A DNA stretch of 64,000 bases. Source: Brachypodium distachyon (lineage: Eukaryota > Streptophyta > Magnoliopsida > Poales > Poaceae). The DNA is taken from NCBI RefSeq assembly GCF_000005505.3, contig NC_016131.3, positions 23,706,501-23,770,500 on the forward strand, in the 5' to 3' direction. Each line of letters starts with the position of its first letter. Positions within the stretch are counted from its first letter, which is position 1. Below are positions 24,994-35,876 of the stretch, in pieces. The notes beneath the pieces were generated by a model. It worked only from the letters and a program-made list of their open reading frames with translations, had not been told where the DNA came from and did not search any database. Both the position numbers and the translations under genes were made by a program.

Positions 24994-25118
24994 ACGGCAT
25001 GACGGATGGGACGCCGGCGGGGCGTCTCTCTCCTTCCCCCGCTGCAAGCCTGCAAGTGATTTCTCGAAGCATGAAAACTGGAATTGCAGGAAGGAGACGA
25101 GAGGATGGAAATTAAGCG

Positions 25119-27373
25119 GGCCAGTATGGGCCTGCTGTGTTTAGGATAGCCCAGCTAAACTGATTTGGCTAAAAATTGCTAATGGAAAGACGGCAGTAAT
25201 TCCTCTCAAAAAAAAGAAAAAGAAAAGAAAAGACGGCAGTAAAAAGGATTTGCTACACTAATAAACTGCAGCAGTGAAAAGGATTTTGCTAAAGAAAGTT
25301 ATATAGGAGGAATTGCTTAAAAAAAGTGTCGATTTTTTTCCTAATAAAACATCATAAAATTATGAGTTCTCAAAATAAAATTTGTTGGTACCGGCTCTTA
25401 GAGTTCCCGGCACCTTGTTTGGCGTTAGATCATGACTCTTTCATTCGTGGTTGAATCTAGAGAAATGTCCATTTTAAATCTTCAACTCGTAGAACCCGTC
25501 GGAATCAAACCCTATCCTCCTAATCCCGGGTGTTCGGTCCCTGACCTAACTAATCACGGTCAATTAACCCCTTAACCGAGAAAAGCCGTTTGGTCGCATC
25601 GGGATTGATGAGTCCGCAAATTAGGTCGGGATTGTAGATGGGCTTTACGCATATGTCGGCCCATTTTGTCACTTGAGCCCAACTAAACCCCTAACCCGTT
25701 TATTGCTGTCACCACTTCTCACAAAACAACTCATAAAGATTTGTGCACTTGGATCAAGACAGATCTCGTTTCTAGTGTCTGAGTTGAATTCTAAATGAGC
25801 CGAGCATGAAATGAGTAGAGCTGCTTGCTGAGTACTGAGTAAAATTCCCACCCCTTGTTTTCTTTTTTGAGAAGGGGAATGAAATTCCGAACCCTATGCC
25901 TGACCATTCTTATTGGATTAATAGTAGATGAGTGTGATCAATTATTTGCTGGGTGCGGAAGTCAAGTGAAAACGAGATGCAAAGAAGACAAAATTAAATG
26001 AGGTATTTTGTGGAACGGAGGGAGTATCAAATAAGCAAAGTAGTAAATGAAAGAGGATTTTTAATTTGGGTTTTTTGGTACTGGCAAGTTTTGGACAACT
26101 AGTAAATAAGTGCAAAATAAATAAGATAAAAGTCTTATGATTAAAATAGGACCGGAGTACATGGGTTCACTTGTCTACTCTCATAATTTTGATGGCATAA
26201 ATATAGCATAAAAAGATAGTTACTTTACTATGCAAGAACTTAGTTGTAATTGATAACATTCATATGAGCATCACATGCAATAATAGAGAGCTATTACACA
26301 TCTCACTAATACTCCCCTGGCATAGTTGATATTATCTTCTACCCCGAGATTAAGACAAACAGAGTATGGCATTAAGGACTTCAACATGAAGTTGAATCTC
26401 AGCACAACCTCCAGCAGACAAGAATATCACTAATGTCACAAGATATCACTATGCACTTCAATTCTTTTTGTCACGGGGTGGGCACGCAACCCCTCCTTGA
26501 GCCTGGTGGGTCACACTGGGGCGTCCTTTTCACGCAGTCTTCTAATCTTTCAAATATTGGCTCACGGAAAATCTTGGAATTTATTGAGTTTCAGAAGGTC
26601 CCTGAAAGTTAAAAACACTAAAAACAAACAAATCTATTTTCACGCAGTCTTCTAATCTTTCAAACATGGTTAAATTCATAGGGTGAGAGAATTACCCTCA
26701 AATCATTATATAATTCAATGGAAACTCAATTAAAATGATAAAAAATAGTAGAATAATAAGTAATAAACAACAAAGTTCACGTATGCATTTTACATGGACT
26801 TTTTTCTTTACGGAAAGCTTCGCATAATAAATCAAAAACACCATATCCCTATATATTCCAAATTTGGTCCGGACTGTTCAGCTACCTATTAATTATGTAG
26901 TACTGCTTTTGTTCAGTTAACCATGGTTCAAAATGTATGCCTACTCAACTTTGCAGAACCTGCAGGTCTTGTGAACGCACTACCGAAATTGCACCAGAAA
27001 ATGAAGGTTTTGAAAAGGGAAACAATCGAGGTTGAGAAGCATGGTGGGTCAACTTTTTGGACGTAAATGGAACGCATCACTCCAATCCATGATAAGTGTT
27101 TTGGATTTAATAAACTTTATACTAAATCCATGACAATTACTATGGATCTGAGGGAATATTAGAAACCAGAAGCGTTTACCATCGTGTAAGTGTACTGCCA
27201 TCGTTTCCCCCTCGATCTCTTTGTTTGTATCTTTTATCAGTGCCATGTTTTTTTCTCACTGCCTTGTCTTGCAGGTTCGACTGCCGGCACCGAAGACATT
27301 CCAGAGGTGAATCAGGTTATGGATGGCTTACGAAAGGAGTAGCTTGCACTTTTGTGCAGCATTCTACCATAAC
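25119..27373. other. Intergenic, AT-rich, no gene found
   Basis: No convincing coding region. It contains an A-rich tract with GAAAAG words near 25,206-25,235. The terminus ACGGAGGGAG|TA at 26,015-26,026 looks like the right end of a Stowaway-type MITE whose left end I could not find. Confidence 0.5.
26527..26664. repeat. 28-bp direct repeat, 110 bp apart
   Basis: TTTTCACGCAGTCTTCTAAT and the following eight bases occur identically at 26,527-26,554 and 26,637-26,664. The DNA between the copies is unrelated, which suggests a short template-switch or insertion event rather than a tandem array. Confidence 0.85.
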
Positions 27374-28689
27374 AGATACCGATTCTGCTATTATCTGTCG
27401 TCCGAAAGACCAGGACGGACCGGGCATTGAGTAGCTGGACCGCAAAAATAAGTGTTTACTTAGCAAATGGCTGTTTAAACTACTTAATGAAGATGGTCTA
27501 TGGCAGCAGCTCCTTCGTAATAAGTATCTTCATTCTAACACTCTCTCCCAAGCCAAGCTACGGCCGTCTGACTCTCCTTTTTGGAAGGGCCTAACACGGG
27601 TAAAAGATGAGTTCTTTATCAAAGGCAAATTTATTTTAGGGGATGTTCGTGGTACTTGATTTTGGGAAGATACTTGGCTGGGGATAGCCCTCTTGCGAGT
27701 CAATACCCATCATTATTTAACATCGTGCAACGGAAAGGTGTTCTTGTTGCCGATGTTTTATCGACGGTACCCTTGAACCTTGAGTTCAGACGATTACTAA
27801 CTGACGATAAGTGGGCAGCTTGGTTGCACTTAGTCTAGCGATTAATGATGGTTAATCTATCCACAATGCCGGACAGATTTTGGTGGAAGCTATCTCCTTC
27901 TGGAGATTTCTCGGTCAAATCTATGTATAGAGATATAATGGATAGCCCCATGGATTTCTCGCGTCAATATATTTGGAAGCTAAAAATCCCCCTCAAAGTT
28001 ACGATTTTTATGTGATTTTACCGAACTGTGGTGCTTACTAAAGATAATCTTGCCAAAAGAAACTGGACGGGATGTATGAAATGTTGTTTTTGTGACGTCG
28101 ATGAGTCCACTTATCATTTATTCATCTCTTGTTCCTATGCCCAAATGGTGTGGCGAATTTTTTATTTTGCGTTTAATTTTCCTCAACCATCAATTTCTAA
28201 TATGTTTAGGAACTGGTTAGATGGGGTTGACAAAAAGACTAAAGATCACATATGGGTGTGAGTGTCTGCTGTTTGTTGGGCTATTTGGAACTGCAGAAAT
28301 GATATTACTTTTAACCGATACAGAGTTACGTCTTTTTTGCAGGTTATCTTCAGGGCCACCGCATTAAACCGCCTGTGGTCCCTCCTCCTCCCTGTGAACA
28401 AGCGGGAGCTTTCGGTTTCTGTGTGCACCCGACTGGAGACGTCGTTCGGGATATCTCCAACCAGACTAGCTGGCGGCCTGTTGCTAGATTGCAAGCTGCA
28501 TAGAGATTATCTTTAAGACATGCCTGTTGCTAGATTGCAAGCTGTATAGAGATTATCTTCAGGACATTTGTTTTATTTGGCTTCATTTTGTCTCCACTTT
28601 ATGTGACCCGTGAGATAAATTGATTGTGTGCATCGCTTCGATGCAGAGGCCGGGGAGCTCCCCTTTTCGAAAAAAAGATACCGATTCTG
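27374..28689 (+). mobile_element. 5'-truncated L1-type LINE with 14-bp target duplication
   Basis: The flanks AGATACCGATTCTG at 27,374-27,387 and 28,676-28,689 are identical. Between them lies the 3' end of a LINE on plus. It encodes the C-terminal part of ORF2 with the zf-RVT segment (CMKCCFCDVDESTYHLFISC, then AIWNCRNDITFNR near 28,290), interrupted by several stops and a frameshift. The element ends in GATGCAGAGGCCGGGGAGCT and a short A run, as grass L1 elements do. The protein has lost endonuclease and reverse transcriptase. It is a different insertion from the LINE at 6-22 kb. Confidence 0.9.
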
Positions 28690-29261
28690 TTGCACTATGC
28701 AGTGTCACGTAAATCTTCTGAAGCTAAGCTACCAATGTGATGTCATCTAAACGTAAACTGCGATTCCATCAAAACATCTTTGTGTCAATGTTAACATGTA
28801 TGAATATGTACAGCCAATCATGTCTAAATTATTCCATGGTACCCCTGCTCAACGATCGCCGTTACATACCTGCTAAGCATCACTAGTTTATTCCCCAGTT
28901 AAATACTTTGCAGTATACGTATTTTTTCTGATTTTAAATTCTTAAATCAAACTTGTCCAAATATGTATCTATCTATTCTTAAAAAACGTTAAGATACATG
29001 TAATATTTCGACAACAATTCAGAATGAGAGTCAATATTACATAACACCTCCCTGTTTAGACCAAAGTCTCATCCCCAGCATCTAGTTCGATTTTAGAAAG
29101 GGGGCAAAGCACCAAACGCCGACACGAAAGTAATAGTACTCAGCTTTGCGTGCGTGCGTACGTGTTAGCTCGCTCCTTGACCGACACGAAACTCACTGCC
29201 TTTTTTACTTGGCGAGGACGAGCTTCGGGCTTCAGTTCGCCCCCAATCCTCCAAGCAAGCA
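28690..29261. other. Upstream region of the DUF1218 gene
   Basis: No other gene is seen. The last 160 bases contain GCGTGCGTGCGTACGTG and a C-rich leader before the start codon. I find no convincing TATA box, so the transcription start is undetermined. Confidence 0.4.
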
Positions 29262-30059
29262 ATGGCGTCCACGGCGTGGTGCATCATCGTGCAGGTCTCC
29301 GCCATCCTCCTCAACCTCACCGCCTTCGGCCTCGCCATCGCCGCCGAGCATCGCCGCAGCAAGGTAATTAAGCCCGGACCCAGACCCGGCCCAGCAGCAA
29401 ACCCAGTAGACCCGGCCCAGCAAGCCGTTGTAACCCACGGCGAAATGTTGCGTGCAGTGCAGGCCACGGTGACGCCGGACCCGGCCCAGGAGTACGGCTA
29501 CTGCGTCTACGACTCGGACGTCGCCACCGGCTACGGCGTCGCCGCGCTGCTCCTCCTCACCGCCGTGCAGGTCCTCGTCATGGTCGCCAGCCGCTGCTTC
29601 TGCTCGCGCGGCACCGCCCTCGTGCTCTTATTCTTCTCATCGTAAATTTCAATCTGTCACACTTTGGTTGATTAGTACTCCGTAATCTTTTTTACACTTT
29701 AGTTGACTCATGTTAAGTTTTTGAAGCAACTGTACCTCAGTTCTTTGCATAGTGTGGCCATTCTCACCACTTAAATTTCAACCAAGTCATTCAGTTGCAG
29801 TTCCCATAGCAATTCTCATAAACAAGATGCTTGCTTGCTTCCCATTTGCAGGTTGACGTTCCTCATTGCAGCAGCGTGCTTGCTGGCAGGATCAGTCCGT
29901 AACGCATATCACACCCGGGACAGGGGCATCATCAACGCCGACCCTCTGTCGTGCGAGACGTTGCGCAAGGGTGTGTTTGCTGCTGGTGCGGCTTTCACCT
30001 TCTTCACGGCCATCCTCACCGAGTTCTACTACATCAGCTACTCCACATCCCGGGATTAG
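29262..30059 (+). CDS. DUF1218 family membrane protein, three exons
   Basis: Exons 29,262-29,363, 29,463-29,641 and 29,852-30,059 join in frame to 162 residues. The first intron (99 bp) is itself stop-free, so a retained form would add 33 residues. Four hydrophobic segments are visible: IIVQVSAILLNLTAFGLAIA, GVAALLLLTAVQVLVMVA, LTFLIAAACLLAG and GVFAAGAAFTFFTAILTEFY. Family hallmarks are CVYDSDVATGYG (Cys48), ASRCFC, SVRNAYHT and SCETLRKGVFAAGAAF. DUF1218 proteins sit in the endomembrane system; some affect lignin and vascular patterning in Arabidopsis. The function here is inferred from family only. The stop codon TAG is formed by the first bases of a hAT-like element, so the C-terminus may be shortened. 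Confidence 0.9.
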
Positions 30060-30586
30060 GGGTGTGCGTGAAAAACTATACCTGAACTGAAACCGAATTA
30101 ACCATTACTTACCCGCAAAAAAAATATTTAACCATTACTAATTTCGGTGGCTAACTACAATTGACCAAATGAAATTCAATGAATTCGGTTATTATCCTCG
30201 GTTAACCGAATAAACCAAATTAATGAGAAATAGGCTAAAACCTATGTTGTTATGCAATTATATCTATTTTATTATATATGTTATCTAAAGTGTTTCTGAA
30301 CTTTGAGGCAGCTTCGAGCCTGCAAAACCTTCGGTTATGTCAAGGTTTCTTTGTTTAAGACTTCGACTCATATATGTGTTGGAAATTCGGCTAAAATTCA
30401 TGATTGGGTGTTGTCTATTTTCTTGTCGGTTCACGAGTTCGGTTATATCGGTTTTGAACCAAAATTTACGTTTAACCGAATTCTTGATTAGCTGAAAACC
30501 AACCATATTTCGGTTGGCATTTCTTGCTAACTGAATGACCAAAAAGCCCGAAAAATTCTCGGTTGAAACCAAATGGCCACCCCTGG
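30057..30586. mobile_element. hAT-like non-autonomous element
   Basis: The left end TAGGGGTGTGC and the reverse complement of the right end CAGGGGTGGCC form short terminal inverted repeats of the CAGGGGTG type seen in plant hAT elements. The interior is AT-rich with repeated AACCGAA-like words and no protein. CCCGGGAT (30,049-30,056) and CAGGGGAT (30,587-30,594) match at six of eight positions and may be a decayed 8-bp target duplication. It sits exactly at the end of the DUF1218 coding region. Confidence 0.65.
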
Positions 30587-30913
30587 CAGGGGATGTTGCT
30601 GGTGTCCCTCGCTACCTCGGATGATCAGTCGGTTCTTGTATTCATGATTTCGTTTTCACTTGAAACTTAGACCAAAATTCTAGAAGTCGGAACTTGGCAT
30701 GAAATCAAGTGAAATTGGAAATGTCTGTACATAAATGTAAATATTACCAAGAACTGAAATTACCGAAATATCAGTAAATTTCCAGCGTACGGTGAACCCT
30801 GGTAAGATTAGGTTTGTAAGTTGTAAACAAGCCACATGAAGTGGCACGGCAAACTAAAAATGGGCAAGGATAATTTAGAAGAAACTTTAGCAGGCTAGCT
30901 TAATGACATGCTA

Positions 30914-31149
30914 CTCCCTCCATTTCACAAAAAATGGCGCCCACGCTTTTCGAGGTCGAACTTTGACCAATGATTAGACCAATTATATGTAGATTATATG
31001 TTACAAATTTTATATCGTTGGAATGTTTTTGAAATACGAATCCAATGATATAATTTTTGTAACACATAAGCCTCAAATCATTAGTCTAATTGTTGGTCAA
31101 AGCAAAATCTTGAAATACGTGCGTGCCATTCTTTGTGAAATGGAGAGAG
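30914..31149. mobile_element. Stowaway-type MITE
   Basis: The 236-bp element starts CTCCCTCCATTTCACAAA, and its right end is the near-perfect inverse (CTCTCTCCATTTCACAAA). It is flanked by TA on both sides, the Tc1/mariner target duplication. The paralogous block has the uninterrupted site (GGCTAATACAACATG near 22,456), so insertion came after the duplication. Confidence 0.92.
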
Positions 31150-32045
31150 TAGTACAATATGTTTCCTAAGTACAAAGTTCGCTGAGAACAGATGTCTGGA
31201 GTCTTTCCGTTGTCAAGACACATAATGTTCAGAGAACTTACCAGTTAATCTGACAACTCAACACAAGACGCTGGAAATCCACATAATGTAGGTAGTTTGG
31301 TCTTGGAAACTAACAGTGGGCAAGGATCTGGATGACTGCGTTTCAAAATTTTAATTCCAGGTTTCCCGCAAACTAGCACAATAAGCTTAATCCACAAAGC
31401 GCAGTACAGAACTATAGAATCAGCAAGAGCACTGTCCAAATTAAGAGATCCCCGGTATGTTTCAATTGCACGCCATGTGACATATAATGTCCAGAGAACT
31501 CAGTACTAAGTCTGTGACAGCTAAACACAATAGATGATTCTAATAAATGAATACTACATTTCCTTTCACTTCAGAAACGAGATCTCAGTGTCCAGATAAT
31601 TAAAACATCAGAAACCAACCAAATATGATTGAATCAAACTCTGATGTCCAAGTACAGTGGCATCCACAGAGAGCAAGTATTTTCTCTACTGCTAGCAATA
31701 CATGACAGATAACTGAAGCATCAGAAACCACCAAAAGATTAATGAATTCACAGTAAGTATGGTCTGATCTATTTTCTATACCAAATCAATCATAAGCAGA
31801 AAAACAACTAACAAGAATCGACGGATAACCAAATTCACAGTAAGTATGGTCTATCACAGAGCAGCATTTGCCAAAGCAAAGGCGGATAACCAAAGTGACA
31901 GTATGCAGCAAAACGAATGAATTAGTACCAAAGTCATGCTAAAACCCCAACCAGAATTGGAATGGACGGCCAGTGATGCATGCGCAAACACTTCTTCGCA
32001 GCGTGGGCGGTAGATGATGGAATGACGACGGCATGGACGGATGAG

Positions 32046-33386
32046 CTAGCGGCGAGGCGGGCAGAGCAGGCATGCGGTGCTGCCGTTGTTGAAGCAAGTG
32101 AAGCAGACACAGATATGCTCTGGCACATTGGGGTAGTAGCTCACCCAAGGCGCCAACCAGATCTTGCATGCCCAGCACCTGAACCCCAGCCCAAGTTTCA
32201 AGGTTTCCGGCACCGCCACTTCTGCGGGCTGAACGTCAGGGACCGGTGGCACCTGAGAAGAAGCCTGGTCAGCTTCGGGGAGCATCTGCGGAAGTGCGGG
32301 CGCCGAGACGACAGGCCGAGACGCTGAATAGAGGGCTCGAATCGCGGAAGGGAGGACTTCTCCTGGGCCGACAAAGATGACTGGTCGAGGTTTATGTCAC
32401 GGCAGCAGTTCGGGCACGCAATGCCGGCCCTGAAGCAATACTCGCAGATGCAGTGGTGCATGGTACTCGGATCGGACAGCGTTCTCATCGGCATGGTTTT
32501 GCAAGCCAGGCACATGAGGGGCGCAAGGACGTCGACTGAGGTTGACTGGCCGAGACGGTCGAGCAGGTTCAAGGTTCTCGGCGCGCCCGTTGACTGGTAG
32601 CTAGGGAGCAGTGGCAGCCCCGCCGAAGGAGGTTGCCTATAGCCGAAGGGCGAGTCGACGTCGACTGAGGTTGACTGGCACACACGGTCGAGCAGGTTCA
32701 AGGTTCTCGGGGCCGCCGACTGAACAAGAAGCAAGATGGCAGTTGGTGTTAAAACAACTCATTGCAGGCATGGCTGCTGCGTATGGTACAACAAATTGAC
32801 CCCGCGTGCGTCGTGCTGGTGCGGTAGGGGCAGCGGAGGCTGCCCATGGCCGAAGCCAAAATTTCCCTGCTGCTCAAGCCTCTGGCGCTTCAGGTTCCCC
32901 ACAGCCACAGCGGAGTCGCTTCCTCGCCGGAGACGAGCCCGAGGAGCCTCGTTTGTATCGGCATTGCGTCCTTGCAGGGTCTGGCACCGAGTCACCGACC
33001 AAGAAACAACATATCAGCTGCCAAGAAACTTACTCTGAGCGTGTCGCCGTGCTGATGACCCGTCTGGCCGTGGCCGTGGCCGTGGATGGCGTTCGTCACC
33101 GACTGCTGCACGTTGTAGTTCATGCTACTACAGCCAGCCGCGGCCAGGCGCTGGAACGACGCCATCGGCGTATGGGCTGCACGAGAAATCAAACAAATTG
33201 TGAGCCGTGCCGCCGCGCGGATTGGGATCTCCGGAAGAACCCAAGAACAAACTGGAACTCACTACCGCCGGGTAGGGAGGCGTTGACGGAGGAGTCTCTC
33301 GCAGTCGCCGTCGCCGCCGTGCGCCCTACAGGCTGCTGCGACTTCCCATCATAGTCTTCCGCGGCCTTCTTCTCCTCTCCTGCCAT
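32046..33386 (-). pseudogene. RING-like paralogue with frameshift
   Basis: Exons match copy 1: 33,386-33,263, 33,176-33,034, 32,980-32,801 and 32,719-32,046, starting MAGEEKKAAEDYDGK. The first zinc-type module (MCLACKTMPMRTL) is intact, but a net one-base deletion between about 32,285 and 32,330 shifts the frame. The reading then ends at 32,198, before the last module (FRCWACKIWLAPWVSYYPN), which survives in the other frame. Exon 4 has an internal duplication of the APRTLNLLDR...QSTSVDV segment. Intron 2 is only 53 bp, short for a plant, and the third donor has changed from GTAAAT to GTCAAT. A shortened one-module protein could still be made; more likely it is a pseudogene. Confidence 0.75.
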
Positions 33387-33581
33387 CTCTCTTGTGCAAA
33401 CACCTCGCCCACGTGAGCCGACGAGGAACCGAGCGTTTGGTCGAACACCTTGGCGACGCTCGCGCCTGGATAAGCAGGAGTTGGAGAGAAGGAGGTAGGG
33501 TGAGTGCGGAGCGAAGAACGGAAGAAGCTCCGGGAAGGAACACGATGGGAAGGGGAGGCGCGGTGCGTCGAGGAAGACGAC

Positions 33582-33590
33582 CATATATAG
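33582..33590 (-). promoter_or_regulatory. TATA box of RING-like paralogue
   Basis: CTATATATG on minus lies about 196 bp before the start codon, as in copy 1. Confidence 0.6.
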
Positions 33591-33688
33591 ACGGCATGGT
33601 GGATGGGGGCATGGGGCGGGGCGTCTCTCTCCTTCCCCCGCTGCAAGCCTGCAGTGAGACGAGGGGATGGAAGTTAAGCGCGCTTAGC

Positions 33689-35876
33689 CACTCTCGAGGG
33701 GTGGTATACTTTATCCACAAGAAATCGACGTGTTAATCCCTTACTGTCCTCCAGGTGGAGTAGCAACGGCATCGATTACAGGAATTTTCAGAACATATTC
33801 CCCCAAACCACCTGAGGGACGTGCCCCCACCTACACTGCTACATACCGATGTCACCTCGGATCCGGGTTCATATTTCTTACATCCATCCTGGCAGAGCCC
33901 ATAATACCGTGTGGTTGTACTGGAAGCTACTAAACAGGAAACTAGTCTAGTTTCTGGTTACCCCGGGTGGCATCCCACATTGTGACGCAGGCGCTCCCCG
34001 AATCGCACGGGGAGACGACCATGGACGCTCCCGAATCACACGGAGAGACGACGCAGCGGGCCCCACAGACATGGACCTAACGTGACGACATCCGAAAACT
34101 CAAAGCAGCCCACCCAGGATGGTTCATTGAATTACTTGTTTTGCCATATAGTAGGAAAATCATATTGTAATTCAACGGTATCACATTGTAACAATACCAC
34201 CCTCGTATATTATCATAGCATAGCCTCTTACTACTACGATGGCAATTGGTGGTGAAGTCATGGCAAAGGTATCCTATACTATTAGGACAGATCATAGCTA
34301 GCATAGATACAATAATAATCCTGACAATGCAACTAATAAAATCTAGTGCATAATAAAATAATTTGAATGGTATAAAAATCCTAATCTATAATTTGAATGT
34401 GATTCAAATATTCAAATTAGAAATTGGACAGTGCCAAAATATTCTACACTTCCTAAGGATTCCAAAAAGGTGTGGATCACTAAATTTGGCCAAACAGATT
34501 TAAAGTTATGATCATTTGAAGTTACAGGGGCCTATCTGCAAAAGTGCCTTTTAATTAATCCGGGGAAACAAAATTACATTTTTATTTTATAACTCGGGTG
34601 CCACGTGGCGCATTCCTATTCGTTGGTACCGGTTCGGTTTAAGTGAATAAGGACGATCTAATCTACATCGTTGGAGATGGATGGACGAACGAGATCGATC
34701 GGGGGAAGCTCACCGGCGGGTTAGGGTTTTGGTGGGCGGCGTTCGGCGGCGGCGCGGCACGGGCGTGGCGGCGCGGGGGTGCTCCGGCGACGGGGGCGCG
34801 ATGGGGAAGACACGGGGAGGCGCGGCGTGGCACGGCGGAGACGGGGGTGTGGTCGGCGGCGCTTGGGGACGGCGCGGTCGGCGCCTAGGACGAAACGGGC
34901 GGGCGGCGCGGGCACGGGCGGTCGTCGGCGGGGAGCTGCAGCGCACGGGAGTGAAGATGGCGCGCGTCAAACGAAGCGCAAGGGGAAGACGCTCCAGAAA
35001 TTTGTGAGCTCGGGCGGTAATGCTCACCGGCGAGGTCGGGACGGCGCGCTGAACGGCGGCGGCGGCGGAGCTTTTCGGCGAGGAATCGGGGCAGCCTGGC
35101 GGCGTGATAGCGAGGGGGAGCAGAGGGAAAAAGAGGAGGGGGCCGCGGTGCTTATAAGGACGCGCTCGGCTTGGTTTGGGAAGGTCCGGAGGGGCGGATC
35201 CCGGTGATGGCGCGTGGCGGTCACACGTGGGGACGGCGGCGCGATTTCGGGCGCTTGCCTGAGGTAGGGGACGACCCCGACAGGTGGGCCCCACCTGTCG
35301 GTGGCTCGGGCGCGCGCGGGCGGCTGGGCCAGCTAGGCTGGGGCGCGCGCGAGGGAGTTGGGCCGGTTCGGCCCAATTCGGCCGGGCCGGTCCGTTTACC
35401 CTTTTTTTTTTCTTTTAGGCCTTTTCTTTTTCTGTTTTTCTCATTTCTTTGATATCTTTTGAGTTTGAACTCCAAATTGGTCCAAATAAATCTCAGAAAA
35501 TTTGTAAAATCATGTTATACCATGATACAACTTTTGGAAGTATTTTCCTCTCAAAATAAAATATATAAAAATACATTTGCCCTATAAATGCCTTTAGGGC
35601 TATATATATCCATTTAAATAAAATATTTGTTTCAACTCCAAATAATTATCCAAAAATTATGGGATAGCTTATATATGCAATAAACCCCTTTTATACTTGA
35701 ACCTTAATGGTTTGAAGATCCAAAGCTCAAATGGGTGTAAACTCTAGGGTTTAAAATGAAACAAAAATCTTTCCAAAGCCCTTTTGAGATTCAAATTTGA
35801 ATTCAAATATGCAATTGTGGCATGATGCTTATGAGTGCAATGCTCATGTAAAGGTTTGAAATTTTGGGATGTTACA
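33689..35876 (-). mobile_element. Tekay/RIRE8-like LTR fragment
   Basis: Read on minus, it starts TGTAACATCCC at 35,876 and follows the reference LTR to about 33,689, where it stops short of the LTR 3' end next to the duplicated gene block. Near 34,360 it lacks about 450 bp present in the copy at 3,079-6,307. A TATA-like CTTATAAGC motif sits near 35,155. Its right end abuts the Tat-type pol region. Confidence 0.85.

Larger units (their letters stand above)
22174..25118. repeat. Segmental duplication block, copy 1
   Basis: This block is collinear with 30,632-33,685 on the same strand. Homology covers the whole RING-like gene, its promoter with the TATA box, and about 1 kb downstream; the shared start is GTTCTTGTATTCATGATTT. 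Small indels and substitutions are scattered through it. The segment 22,174-23,325 downstream of the gene contains no other gene that I can see. Confidence 0.9.
30632..33685. repeat. Segmental duplication block, copy 2
   Basis: This is the counterpart of 22,174-25,118. It holds the broken RING-like paralogue, its promoter, and the downstream flank, with a Stowaway MITE inserted at 30,914. The right limit falls where a truncated Tekay-type LTR begins at about 33,689. The segment 31,150-32,045 holds no gene that I can see. Confidence 0.9.
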
